NCBI GenBank assembly: GCA_965363675.1
Contig: CBDTTW010000061.1
Location: 1-15,675, forward strand
Direction of reading: 5' to 3'
Length of the DNA stretch: 15,675 bases
Origin: CBDTTW01 sp965363675
GTDB taxonomy: Bacteria; Bacteroidota; Rhodothermia; Rhodothermales; DASSAV01
The position numbers and the translations under genes were made by a program. This document shows positions 1 through 10,832 of the stretch, piece after piece. Positions within the stretch are counted from its first letter, which is position 1. Every line of letters begins with the position of its first letter. Under the pieces are notes generated by a model that ran no database searches, had not been told where the DNA came from, and worked only from the letters and a program-made list of their open reading frames with translations.

Positions 1-2892
<2,892 letters not shown>

Positions 2893-2914
2893 GGCGCCCC
2901 TCCGGCGAAAGCCC

Positions 2915-2957
2915 ACGCGGCCCCCGCAGCTTCGGCGACGGGGGCCGCGTCGTTTTT
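2915..2957 (+). terminator. Intrinsic terminator of rpoC
   Basis: A perfect 12-bp stem (2915-2926 with 2939-2950) encloses a smaller G-C stem capped by TTCG (GC-TTCG-GC, 2929-2936). It is followed after two bases by TTTTT (2953-2957). It begins 23 bases after the rpoC stop. Read from the minus strand the same hairpin has only a short TTT run after it, so it could also help end pepT transcripts, but less well. Confidence 0.93.
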
Positions 2958-2981
2958 GCGGCGGCCGGGCGTGGGGGCGGC

Positions 2982-4220
2982 TCAGCCGTGCTCGCCCCAG
3001 CGCCGCACGAGCGCATGCGCGTAGCGGAGCGTACGTTCCAGGTTTTGCACCGTGTTCCACTCGAAGCGGCTGTGGTAGTCGAACCCGCCGTTGAAGATGT
3101 TGGGCGTGGGCACGCCCAGCTCCGAGAGGCGGGCCCCGTCGGTGCCGCCGCGCACGGCCTCCTCGCGCAGCGTCATGCCGAGCCCGGCTGCGGCGGCGTG
3201 CGCAAAGGCAATGGCCCGCGCGTCTACGCCTTCGATGTAGGTGCGCATGTTCTTGTACTGGTCGCGGATGCTGAGCGTGATCCGGGCGGCCGGGTGGCGG
3301 CGACGGAGCGCCTCGGCCAGCGCCTCCAGGTACGCCTTGCGGCGCTCCAGCCCCTCGGCGTCGAAGTCGCGCAGCAGCACGCGCACCTCGGCCGTGGTCA
3401 CGTCGGCGGCGGTCATGCCGTGGGGGTGGTAGTAGCCGAGGCGGCCGTCGGTCGTCTCGGGCGCCTCGGCCTCGGGCAGCCCGGCGATGAACGCGGCCGC
3501 AATCCGGAGCGCGTTGACCATCACGCCGCGCGCATAGCCGGGGTGCACGCCTACGCCGGCCACGGAAAACACGGCTTCGGCGGCGTTGAACGTCTCCACG
3601 TCGAGGGCGTCCACGTCGCTGCCGTCGAATGTGTAGGCGACGTGCGCCCCCAGGCGGTCGAGGCGAAGGTGATCCACGCCGCGCCCGATTTCTTCGTCAA
3701 TGGTGAAGCAAAAGCGCAGTTCCGGGCGCGGGTCCGTGGCATGGACCAGGTCCTCGGCAAGCTGCATGAGCACGGCCACGCCCGCCTTGTCGTCGCTGCC
3801 GAGCAGCGTCGAGCCGTCGCTGGTGATGAGGTTGTGGCCGAGGTGGCGCAGCAGGGCGGGCTGGCGCTTCGGGTCGAGCGCAAGGCTCGGGTCGGCGGGG
3901 AACGTCACCGCGCCGCCCTCGTACGGCGGATGCACGATGGGCTGCACGTTTGCGCCGGGGGCATCCGGCGAGGTGTCGAGGTGGGCCAGGAGCGCTACGG
4001 TGGTCCGGGAGGCGCCGATGCGCGGCAGCGTCGCAAAGACGTAGCCGTGCGCGTCCATCTCGACGCCCTCCAGCCCGAGCGCGCGCAGCTCCGCCTCCAG
4101 CAGGCGCCCGAGGTCTTTCTGCCGCTCCGTCGAGGGCGCCGCCGTCGAGGACGGATCGGAGGTGGTGTCGATGCGGACGTAGCGCAGAAAGCGCGCTACG
4201 ACGGGGGGATGGTCGGACAT
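2982..4220 (-). CDS. pepT: Peptidase T (tripeptide aminopeptidase, M20B metallopeptidase)
   Basis: Cytoplasmic zinc aminopeptidase that removes the N-terminal residue of tripeptides. The 412 residues compare with about 408 in E. coli PepT. All metal and catalytic residues of the family are visible at matching positions: H80 and D82 in AHLDTSPDAPG, D143 in GSDDKAG, the E176-E177 pair in TIDEEIGRG, D199 in FDGSD, and H383 in FNGGFDYHSRFEW. The start at 4220 is chosen because GGAGG lies 7 bases upstream and MSDHPPVVARFLRYVRIDTTSD matches the usual N-terminus. The open frame runs 21 codons further upstream (to 4283), but that part is arginine-rich, low-complexity and lacks a ribosome site. No signal peptide is present. 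The gene is divergent from the DUF4097 gene across a 128-base spacer and converges on rpoC. Confidence 0.96.
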   Translation of the reverse strand: MSDHPPVVARFLRYVRIDTTSDPSSTAAPSTERQKDLGRLLEAELRALGLEGVEMDAHGYVFATLPRIGASRTTVALLAHLDTSPDAPGANVQPIVHPPYEGGAVTFPADPSLALDPKRQPALLRHLGHNLITSDGSTLLGSDDKAGVAVLMQLAEDLVHATDPRPELRFCFTIDEEIGRGVDHLRLDRLGAHVAYTFDGSDVDALDVETFNAAEAVFSVAGVGVHPGYARGVMVNALRIAAAFIAGLPEAEAPETTDGRLGYYHPHGMTAADVTTAEVRVLLRDFDAEGLERRKAYLEALAEALRRRHPAARITLSIRDQYKNMRTYIEGVDARAIAFAHAAAAGLGMTLREEAVRGGTDGARLSELGVPTPNIFNGGFDYHSRFEWNTVQNLERTLRYAHALVRRWGEHG

Positions 4221-4227
4221 GGCAAAA

Positions 4228-4232
4228 CCTCC
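4228..4232 (-). promoter_or_regulatory. Ribosome binding site of pepT
   Basis: GGAGG on the minus strand (CCTCC on plus), seven bases before the ATG at 4220. It settles the start in favour of the shorter 412-residue protein. The rest of the 4221-4348 spacer holds a (GGC)n-rich run but no promoter that I can support for either divergent gene. Confidence 0.8.
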
Positions 4233-4348
4233 GCGAAAGAAGAAGATGCGTTGAAGATAGCGGCGGCGGCGGCCAAAGCGCATGCCCGCTGCAACCTGCG
4301 CTCCGAGCGCCCGTATGGCCGCAGAAGCAGCCCTAAACTACAACCGCC

Positions 4349-5269
4349 ATGCGCCCCCGACTTCGCCTCCGCGTATTCAGTCTTCTGCTTGCCGCGCTCG
4401 GCTTTGCGGCTCCGGCGGCGGTGCGCGCCGACCCCGAGGGGGACATCACGCACACCATCAAACGCATTTTCGAGGCGGCGCCGGGGGCCGTCCTGCACCT
4501 CGAAATCGACCAGGGCGAGATCGAGGTGCAAACGCGCGGCGAGGGGGAGGTGTTCGTCGAGATACAGCTTACCGCCGACGTAAACGCCCGCGCCGACGCC
4601 AAGGAGCTTTTCGACGCGTACGTGGCTGACTTCGAGCAGCGCGGCTCGGAGATTTACGTGCGCGCCCGCCGCGACGGCGGCGAGCGGAGCGGCGGCCGGT
4701 GGGGCCGCTGGCGCGAAGGGGCTGGGCTGGGGGTGCGCGTCCAGGTGCGCGTCCCGCGCTCGGTGCATCTCGACGTGAACACCGGCCAGGGCAACATCGC
4801 CATCGGCAGCGTCGAGGGGAACGTCTTTGCGCGCACGGGCCACGGCGGGCTGACGATTGCGCAGGTGGGAGGCGACGCCGACCTGGGCGCGGGCTCGGGC
4901 AACATCGAGGTGGGGCGCGCCCTGGGCGACATCAAGGCCAACTCGGGGGCGGGCAATATCACGCTGCGCCGCGTCGGCGGCCTCGTCGAGGTGAACGTAG
5001 GCGCCGGCGACATCTACGCCGAGATGACCGGCCAGCCCACCCGCCCTTCGCGCCTCAACACGGGGGCGGGCAACATTACGGTGGCCCTCCAGAGCGACAT
5101 CAGGGCGTCGGTCGTGGCGGTGACCAACGTAGGGACGGCCCAAACCGATTTCCCGCTGCGCACGCACGGCCAGTGGATGCGCAAGCACATCGAAGGCCGC
5201 CTCAACGGCGGCGGGCCTGCGGTCATCGTCAACTGCGGCATCGGCAACGTTGCGATCCGGCGCTTGTGA
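4349..5269 (+). CDS. Secreted DUF4097-type beta-strand repeat protein (putative adhesin-like)
   Basis: Protein of 306 residues with a typical Sec signal peptide: arginines at 2-8, a hydrophobic stretch at about 9-24, and likely cleavage after AVRA at residue 27. The mature part begins with a beta-rich unit (about 45-75), then an acidic/helical stretch and a Gly/Arg/Trp linker (about 105-127). From about 141 to 250 there are roughly 18-residue repeats centred on G-x-G-N-I, the pattern of DUF4097/DUF4098 beta-solenoid proteins. The family is widespread and lacks a defined biochemical function. Export to the periplasm or cell surface is inferred from the signal peptide. No lipobox cysteine or LPXTG/type IX sorting domain is seen. 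The ATG at 4349 lacks a Shine-Dalgarno sequence but directly precedes the signal peptide. The gene is divergent from pepT. Two hairpins with T-runs follow its stop. Confidence 0.85.
   Translation: MRPRLRLRVFSLLLAALGFAAPAAVRADPEGDITHTIKRIFEAAPGAVLHLEIDQGEIEVQTRGEGEVFVEIQLTADVNARADAKELFDAYVADFEQRGSEIYVRARRDGGERSGGRWGRWREGAGLGVRVQVRVPRSVHLDVNTGQGNIAIGSVEGNVFARTGHGGLTIAQVGGDADLGAGSGNIEVGRALGDIKANSGAGNITLRRVGGLVEVNVGAGDIYAEMTGQPTRPSRLNTGAGNITVALQSDIRASVVAVTNVGTAQTDFPLRTHGQWMRKHIEGRLNGGGPAVIVNCGIGNVAIRRL
4769..5098 (+). repeat. Intragenic beta-solenoid repeats, about six units of about 54 bases
   Basis: Six consecutive units of about 18 codons encode NTGQGNIAIGSV, RTGHGGLTIAQV, GAGSGNIEVGRA, NSGAGNITLRRV, NVGAGDIYAEM and NTGAGNITVAL. 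The repeated core is G-A/S-G-N-I. The units are diverged in DNA sequence, so they are an old structural repeat and not a recent tandem duplication. Confidence 0.85.
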
Positions 5270-5285
5270 AGCCGCCGGAGTGGCG

Positions 5286-5302
5286 CGCCGGGAGGCGTTT
5301 TT
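5286..5302 (+). terminator. Weak upstream hairpin with T-run after the DUF4097 gene
   Basis: A short CGCC-GGGA-GGCG hairpin (5286-5297) followed by TTTTT (5298-5302), starting 17 bases after the DUF4097 stop. The 4-bp stem is short, so this is at best a helper to the stronger hairpin just downstream. Confidence 0.4.
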
Positions 5303-5310
5303 ATAGATTG

Positions 5311-5339
5311 GGCGCGCGGATGCTTCCACGCGCCTTTTT
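5311..5339 (+). terminator. Intrinsic terminator between the DUF4097 and GH97 genes
   Basis: Stem GGCGCG/CGCGCC (5311-5316 with 5329-5334), 12-base loop, then TTTTT (5335-5339). It lies only 24 bases before the GH97 start, so either the GH97 promoter overlaps this stretch or the hairpin sits in the GH97 leader. TATAGATTG at 5302-5310 resembles a Bacteroidota -7 element, but no TTG is found at the right distance upstream. Confidence 0.65.
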
Positions 5340-5362
5340 CATGTTTTACTCTCCCGTCTCGT

Positions 5363-7378
5363 ATGCGCTTCTTCGGTTTGCTGCTCGTATGCCTTGTTTT
5401 GCCCTTCGCCGCCGCCGAGGCGCGCCAGGAGGCTGATGCGGTCGTGCTGCGCTCGCCCTCGGGCGCCGTGGAACTCACGGTGGGTGTGGCCGAGAAGCTG
5501 GAGCCCGCCGGGCGGCGGCTTTACTACGCCGTGCGCTACCGGGGGGAGGCCGCCCTGCTGGACTCGCCGTTCGCCCTGGCCTTCAAGGGCGCCGCGCCGT
5601 TTGCCGAGGGCGTGGCCGTGCGCGAAACCGGCCGCCGCGCCGCCGACGACAAGTGGCAGCGCTACTGGGGCCGCCGGAAAACCGTCCGCGACCACTACAA
5701 CGAAGTCACGCTCGACGTGACCGAGCAGCAGGCGCCCGGGCGCACGGTGCAGCTCACGTTCCGCGCCTACGACGACGGCGTGGCTTTCCGCTACGCCTTC
5801 GGCCCGGCCTGGGGCGACGTGCTGCTGGCCGAGGAGCAAACCGGCTTCGCCTTCCCCGGCAACCCGCAGATGTGGGCGGCCCACTATGGCATCTTCACGT
5901 CGTCGCAGGAGGACCAGTTCAAGCGGATCGGTATGCACGAGATGACCCCGGCGAGCCTCTACGGCTGCCCGCTGCTCGTGCAGGTGCGCCCGAACCTGTG
6001 GGCCACGCTCACCGAGGCCGACCTGACCGACTGGGCGGGCATGTACTTTCGCCCGGCTCTCGGCCGCCGCAGCGCCCTCCTGACGGCGCTCTCGCCGCGC
6101 CCCGACGAGCCGGACGTGGCCGTACGCGTAGCCTCGGAGCGCCGCTCGCCGTGGCGGGTCATCGGCCTGGGGACGCAGGCCGGCGCGATGCTCGCCTCCG
6201 ACCTGGTGCAGAACCTCAACGATGCGCCCCAAGGCGACTTTGGCTGGGTGCAGCCCGGCCTCTCGTCGTGGGACCGCTGGTGGAGCGGCGACTATGCCCC
6301 CGAGGTCGATTTCAAGATCGGCATGAACACGGCCACCATGAAGTACTACGTGGATCTGGCCGCCGAAATGGGCTGGGAATACCAGCTCGTCGATTGGGAG
6401 TGGTACGGCACGCCCTACGACTGGGCCGCCCAGGCCCCGCCGCCCGGCACGGACATCACCAACGTGATCGCCGGGCTGGACCTGCCCGAGCTGGTGCGGT
6501 ACGCGCGCAGCAAGAACGTCAAGATCCTCGTGTGGCTGCGCTGGGAAAGCGTTCGGGACCAGATGGAGAAGGCCTTCCCGCTTTACGAGAAGTGGGGCAT
6601 CGCGGGCGTCAAGATCGACTTCATGGACCGCGACGATCAGGAGATGGTGCGCTTCTATCACCGCGTGGCGCGCCTGGCGGCGCAGCACCACCTCGCCGTG
6701 GACTTCCACGGGGCGTACAAGCCTACGGGCGTCAGCCGCACCTACCCCAACCTCATCACCCGCGAGGGGGTGCTGGGCAACGAGTACAACAAGTGGAGCG
6801 ACCGCATCACCCCCGAGCATACCGTGACGCTGCCGTTCACGCGCGGGGCGCTCGGCGAGATGGACTTCACGCCCGGCGGCTTCCGGCACAAGACGCCCGC
6901 CACGTTCCGGGCAGTGGGCGGCGCCGAGCCCGGCCCCTTCGTCATGGGCACGCGCGTGCATCAGCTTGCCATGCTCGTCGTCTACGAAAGCGCGCTTCAG
7001 GTGCTGGCCGACAGCCCCTACAACTACCGCATCAGCCCCGGGGGCGTGGACTTCCTGAAGGTCGTCCCTGCGACGTGGGACGACACCGTCGTGCTCGGCG
7101 GCTTCCCCGGCGATTATGCGGCCGTGGCGCGGCGCTCCGGCGGCGCGTGGTACGTGGCCGCCATGGGCGATGAGGAGGCGCGCACGCTTGATCTGGACCT
7201 ATCGTTCCTCGGCAGCGGCCCGTACACCGCCGAAATCTGGCAGGACGCCCACGACGCCGCCGAGTACCCCGAGCATCTGGAGAAGGCGGCGCTCACGGTG
7301 ACGCGCCAGAGCACGCTCAAGGCGCGCCTGGCCGCCGGAGGCGGCGGCTTCATCGCCCGCCTGACGCCGGCGCGGTAG
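5363..7378 (+). CDS. Glycoside hydrolase family 97, secreted alpha-glycosidase (alpha-galactosidase or alpha-glucosidase)
   Basis: A 671-residue exo-alpha-glycosidase of the SusB family. The signal peptide MRFFGLLLVCLVLPFAAAEA is probably cut near residue 20, so the enzyme should be periplasmic or extracellular. Three GH97 parts are in order: an N-terminal beta-sandwich (about 25-270), a TIM barrel (about 300-560, with SSWDRWWSGDYAP, YQLVDWEWYG and GVKIDFMDRDDQ), and a C-terminal beta domain starting near GGFPGDYAAVARR. D419 in KIDFMD and E474 in GNEYNKW are 55 residues apart. As I recall it, this matches the nucleophile (Asp415) and acid/base (Glu470) of the retaining BtGH97b, whereas SusB lacks that aspartate. 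A retaining alpha-galactosidase-like enzyme is therefore favoured, but the substrate is unproven. No susC, susD or regulator is adjacent. The stop codon touches the stop of the converging gene with no gap. Confidence 0.92.
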   Translation: MRFFGLLLVCLVLPFAAAEARQEADAVVLRSPSGAVELTVGVAEKLEPAGRRLYYAVRYRGEAALLDSPFALAFKGAAPFAEGVAVRETGRRAADDKWQRYWGRRKTVRDHYNEVTLDVTEQQAPGRTVQLTFRAYDDGVAFRYAFGPAWGDVLLAEEQTGFAFPGNPQMWAAHYGIFTSSQEDQFKRIGMHEMTPASLYGCPLLVQVRPNLWATLTEADLTDWAGMYFRPALGRRSALLTALSPRPDEPDVAVRVASERRSPWRVIGLGTQAGAMLASDLVQNLNDAPQGDFGWVQPGLSSWDRWWSGDYAPEVDFKIGMNTATMKYYVDLAAEMGWEYQLVDWEWYGTPYDWAAQAPPPGTDITNVIAGLDLPELVRYARSKNVKILVWLRWESVRDQMEKAFPLYEKWGIAGVKIDFMDRDDQEMVRFYHRVARLAAQHHLAVDFHGAYKPTGVSRTYPNLITREGVLGNEYNKWSDRITPEHTVTLPFTRGALGEMDFTPGGFRHKTPATFRAVGGAEPGPFVMGTRVHQLAMLVVYESALQVLADSPYNYRISPGGVDFLKVVPATWDDTVVLGGFPGDYAAVARRSGGAWYVAAMGDEEARTLDLDLSFLGSGPYTAEIWQDAHDAAEYPEHLEKAALTVTRQSTLKARLAAGGGGFIARLTPAR

Positions 7379-8308
7379 CTACCAGAACATCAGCTTCATG
7401 CAAAAGACGCTGCCGCCCGACTTCAGGAACTCGGACGTTTGCAGCTCCTGCGGCATGAAGCCGGCTGCGCGCAGGCGCGCGCACGTCTCGGCGCAGCCTG
7501 CCTGAATAAGGACGTGGCGCTCGTCGGGGCAGTGGGCGTTGCAGGCAAAGAGGCGGCGCGCCTCGTCCTCGGGGGCCTCCACGACGACGGGGAACAGGCG
7601 CCGGATCAGGGCCAGGCCCTCGGCGGTGAAGGCGCCGGGGTAGATCAGCACGGCCTCGGGGCTGAGCGCCGAGAAGCACGTGTCGAGGTGGTAGAAGTCG
7701 GGGTCGCCGAGCCGCAGGAGCAGCACGCGCACCCCGAGCGCGGCGGCGATGTGCTCGTAGACGCTGCGCTCGGTCCGGAAGCCGTAGCCGCCCCAGAGCA
7801 GATAGCGCCCCGGATGCCAGAGGGCGTCGCCCATGCCCTCGAAGGCGGCGCCTTCGGGGCCGGGCGGCGGCTGCGTTTCGTAGCCGAGGCGCTGGAAGTA
7901 GCGCGCCGCATGCTCCACCTCGGGGCGGCGCTCGGGGGCATGCATCCGGCTGAGCAGGACGCCTTTCCGGCCGTCGCGGTAGTACGGGAGCGTCTGGTTG
8001 GCGCAGAACACAAGGTCCGGCAGCCCCTCGGCGCCCTCGATGACCGAGGGCTGCACGCCGAGCGTTTCGTAAGCCTCGCGGAGGGCGTCCCACTGGCGGC
8101 GCGCCTCCGAGCGGTTGACCGTGCCTACGGCGCCCTCCATGTGCGGGTTGATGACGTAGGCGACCTCGAAGTGCTCGGGCGAGGCCATGAGCACCCGCAC
8201 GGGGCGCGGCAGGGCAGGAGCATCGGCAAGCTCGAAGTCGATCTGGTCGGCGCGCTCGTAGAGCATGGCGGCAGGCGGGGCGAGGGTTGCGGGGGCGCTT
8301 CCGTGCAT
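7379..8308 (-). CDS. Arginine deiminase/dimethylargininase-family (guanidine-modifying) hydrolase
   Basis: A 309-residue cytoplasmic protein of the pentein fold (amidinotransferase, arginine deiminase, DDAH). Family landmarks seen are PDLVFCANQ (98-105), the acidic FEGMGDAL segment (E157, D161), H207 in FYHLDTCFS, and the near-terminal nucleophile C303 in SGGSVFCMKLMFW. These fit a Cys-His-Glu/Asp mechanism hydrolysing a guanidino group to citrulline or a urea-type product plus ammonia or an amine. Which substrate is used (arginine, methylarginine or another) cannot be read from the sequence. At about 310 residues it is DDAH-sized and well short of the roughly 410 residues of classical ADI. 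The ATG at 8308 is the longest start. Met15 (ATG at 8266) is an alternative and conserved-looking sequence begins after it. Neither has a Shine-Dalgarno site. It lies 116 bases downstream of pgk on the same strand, behind a strong hairpin. Confidence 0.85.
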   Translation of the reverse strand: MHGSAPATLAPPAAMLYERADQIDFELADAPALPRPVRVLMASPEHFEVAYVINPHMEGAVGTVNRSEARRQWDALREAYETLGVQPSVIEGAEGLPDLVFCANQTLPYYRDGRKGVLLSRMHAPERRPEVEHAARYFQRLGYETQPPPGPEGAAFEGMGDALWHPGRYLLWGGYGFRTERSVYEHIAAALGVRVLLLRLGDPDFYHLDTCFSALSPEAVLIYPGAFTAEGLALIRRLFPVVVEAPEDEARRLFACNAHCPDERHVLIQAGCAETCARLRAAGFMPQELQTSEFLKSGGSVFCMKLMFW

Positions 8309-8355
8309 AATCCGGCGGCGCGGGAGGATGTTCCGGCGGCGCCCCGGCCATCACG

Positions 8356-8393
8356 AAAGCGGCGCAGCAGCCGGAACGCTGCTGCGCCGCTTT
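8356..8393 (-). terminator. Intrinsic terminator of pgk
   Basis: A perfect 15-bp inverted repeat (8356-8370 with 8379-8393) with an 8-base spacer, just downstream of the pgk stop. On the minus strand the stem opens with AAAG and closes with CTTT, so the T-run is short (TTT then CG) and partly inside the stem. This is the strongest hairpin between pgk and the DDAH-like gene. The rest of 8309-8424 shows no recognisable promoter for the latter. Confidence 0.75.
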
Positions 8394-8424
8394 GGGGGGC
8401 TGCGCCGAGGAGGCCGCCGCGCGG

Positions 8425-9618
8425 CTACGGCCGGGCGAGCGCCGCCACGCCGGGCAGCGTGATGCCTTCGAGGAATTCGAGCATCGCGCCGCCGCCCGTC
8501 GAGACGTGGCTGACGCGGTCCTCGAAGCCGGCCTGCGTGATGGCCGCCACCGAGTCGCCGCCGCCGACGACCGTAAGGGCGCCCTGCTCGGTGGCGTCCG
8601 CGAGCGTCTGCGCCACGGCGAGGGTGCCCTTGGCGAAGTTAGGCATCTCGAAGACGCCCATCGGGCCGTTCCAGACGATGGTTTTGGCCGCCATCAGCTT
8701 CCGGCGGTACTGCTCGACCGACTTCGGGCCAATGTCCAGGCCCATCATGCCCTCGGGGATGTCGCCCTCGACGGTTTGCTGCGCCGCATCGTTGCTGAAC
8801 TCGGCCGCCACGACGTGATCGACGGGCAGTACGATGCGGCCGCCGGCGCGCTCGTAGAGGTCGCGCGCCACGTCGAGCTTGTCGTCCTCGACGCGCGAGG
8901 CGCCGACGTTGTGGCCGAGCGCCTTGAGGAAGGTGTAGCTCATGGCCCCGCCGATGAGCAGAGAATCGACGCGCCCGAGCAGCGACTCGATGACGCCGAT
9001 CTTGTCCGACACCTTGGCCCCGCCGAGCACGCCGACGAACGGCTTCTCGGGCGATTCGAGCACGCGGCCGAGGTAATCGACCTCTTTCTTGAGCAGGTAG
9101 CCCATCGCCGACTGCCCGACGAAGCGCGTGACGCCCTCCGTAGAGGCGTGCGCGCGATGCGCCGAGCCGAAGGCGTCGTTGACGTACACGTCGGCCAGCT
9201 CGCCGAGTTGCCGGGCGATGGTCTCGTCGTTCTTCGTCTCGCCGCCGAGGAAACGGGTGTTCTCCAGTACGAGGATGCCGCCTTCGGGCAGCCCGGCGAT
9301 GGCCTGTTGCACCTGCTCGCCGGTCGTCTCCGGGACGAACGTGACCGGGGCGTCGATGACCGTTTTGAGGTATTCGGCCACCGGGGCCATGCTGTACTTC
9401 GGGTCCGGACCGCCCTTGGGGCGGCCGAGGTGGCTCATGAGGATGGCCTTGCCGCCCGAGGAGGTGATTTTCCGGATGGTGGGCAGGGCCGCCCGGATGC
9501 GGGTGTCGTCGGTGACCTGCTGCGCGCCGCCGGCTTCCTTGAGCGGCACGTTGAAATCCACGCGCACGAGGACGCGCTTGCCTTTAAGGTCCAGATCGTC
9601 GATGGAAAGGTAGCTCAT
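8425..9618 (-). CDS. pgk: Phosphoglycerate kinase
   Basis: Glycolytic enzyme transferring phosphate from 1,3-bisphosphoglycerate to ADP in the cytoplasm. The 397 residues are the normal bacterial length. The signature RVDFNVPL is at 19-26, with substrate-binding arginines in the SHLGRPKG, LENTRF and AHRAH motifs. The interdomain GGAKVSDK is at 199-206, and the nucleotide-site motifs are VWNGPMGVFE (315-324), GGGDS (352-356) and STGGGA (373-378). The start at 9618 is chosen because the family N-terminus (MSYLSIDDLDLKGKRV) begins there. An in-frame ATG at 9669 would add 17 unrelated residues and begins next to the gap terminator. No Shine-Dalgarno sequence is seen. It follows gap on the same strand after 115 bases that contain a terminator. 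Confidence 0.98.
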   Translation of the reverse strand: MSYLSIDDLDLKGKRVLVRVDFNVPLKEAGGAQQVTDDTRIRAALPTIRKITSSGGKAILMSHLGRPKGGPDPKYSMAPVAEYLKTVIDAPVTFVPETTGEQVQQAIAGLPEGGILVLENTRFLGGETKNDETIARQLGELADVYVNDAFGSAHRAHASTEGVTRFVGQSAMGYLLKKEVDYLGRVLESPEKPFVGVLGGAKVSDKIGVIESLLGRVDSLLIGGAMSYTFLKALGHNVGASRVEDDKLDVARDLYERAGGRIVLPVDHVVAAEFSNDAAQQTVEGDIPEGMMGLDIGPKSVEQYRRKLMAAKTIVWNGPMGVFEMPNFAKGTLAVAQTLADATEQGALTVVGGGDSVAAITQAGFEDRVSHVSTGGGAMLEFLEGITLPGVAALARP

Positions 9619-9670
9619 GGGGGAGGGTTCGTCGGGTGAGAGGAAAGCGTGGGTCGGGAAATTACGCACG

Positions 9671-9704
9671 AAAAGGGGAGAACGGAGCCTGCTCCGTTCT
9701 CCCC
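9671..9704 (-). terminator. Intrinsic terminator between gap and pgk
   Basis: A perfect inverted repeat (9675-9688 with 9691-9704, up to 14 bp, probably 13 bp closed by a CCTG/CAGG tetraloop) followed on the minus strand by TTTT (9671-9674). It lies 29 bases after the gap stop and ahead of pgk. This is a textbook intrinsic terminator, so pgk must use read-through or its own start in the 52 bases that follow. TAATTT near 9659-9664 on the minus strand only partly resembles a -7 element. Confidence 0.92.
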
Positions 9705-9733
9705 TGAGGCCGCGCGTGCGGGCCGTGCGGTGG

Positions 9734-10735
<1,002 letters not shown>

Positions 10736-10743
10736 GATGAGTT

Positions 10744-10748
10744 CTCCT
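10744..10748 (-). promoter_or_regulatory. Ribosome binding site of gap
   Basis: AGGAG on the minus strand (CTCCT on plus), eight bases before the gap ATG at 10735. It is one of the few clear Shine-Dalgarno sites in this window, in keeping with a highly translated gene. Confidence 0.85.
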
Positions 10749-10776
10749 AGAGGGTTGCTGTTAGGGTGAGCAGGGC

Positions 10777-10816
10777 GAACGCGCCGGAAAGGCCGCCGGG
10801 GGCGGCGTGCGCGTTC
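10777..10816 (-). promoter_or_regulatory. Structured leader (nested hairpin) in the gap 5' UTR
   Basis: Outer arms GAACGCGC (10777-10784) and GCGCGTTC (10809-10816) are exact reverse complements. Inside, GCCGCC (10792-10797) and GGCGGC (10801-10806) form a second stem with a 3-base loop. It lies between the predicted gap transcription start (about 10826) and the ribosome site, and no T-run follows, so it is not a simple terminator. It may stabilise the mRNA or control translation. This role is inferred from position and pairing only. Confidence 0.5.
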
Positions 10817-10832
10817 AGCGTATTAAGTTAGG

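Noticed and set aside
4221..4283. The 21-codon N-terminal extension of pepT (MRFGRRRRYL...)
   Set aside because: A GGAGG site lies between it and the internal ATG at 4220, and family members begin at the internal methionine.
2988..4583. A 531-codon plus-strand open frame opposite pepT, running into the DUF4097 gene
   Set aside because: It overlaps PepT with all its metal ligands on the other strand, and its product has no motif and a biased composition.
5339..6961. A 540-codon minus-strand open frame opposite the GH97 gene
   Set aside because: Antisense shadow of a clear GH97 enzyme, with His/Arg/Val-rich low-complexity translation and no motif.
9619..9669. The 17-codon N-terminal extension of pgk
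   Set aside because: It starts next to the gap terminator and has no family similarity. The standard Pgk N-terminus begins at 9618.
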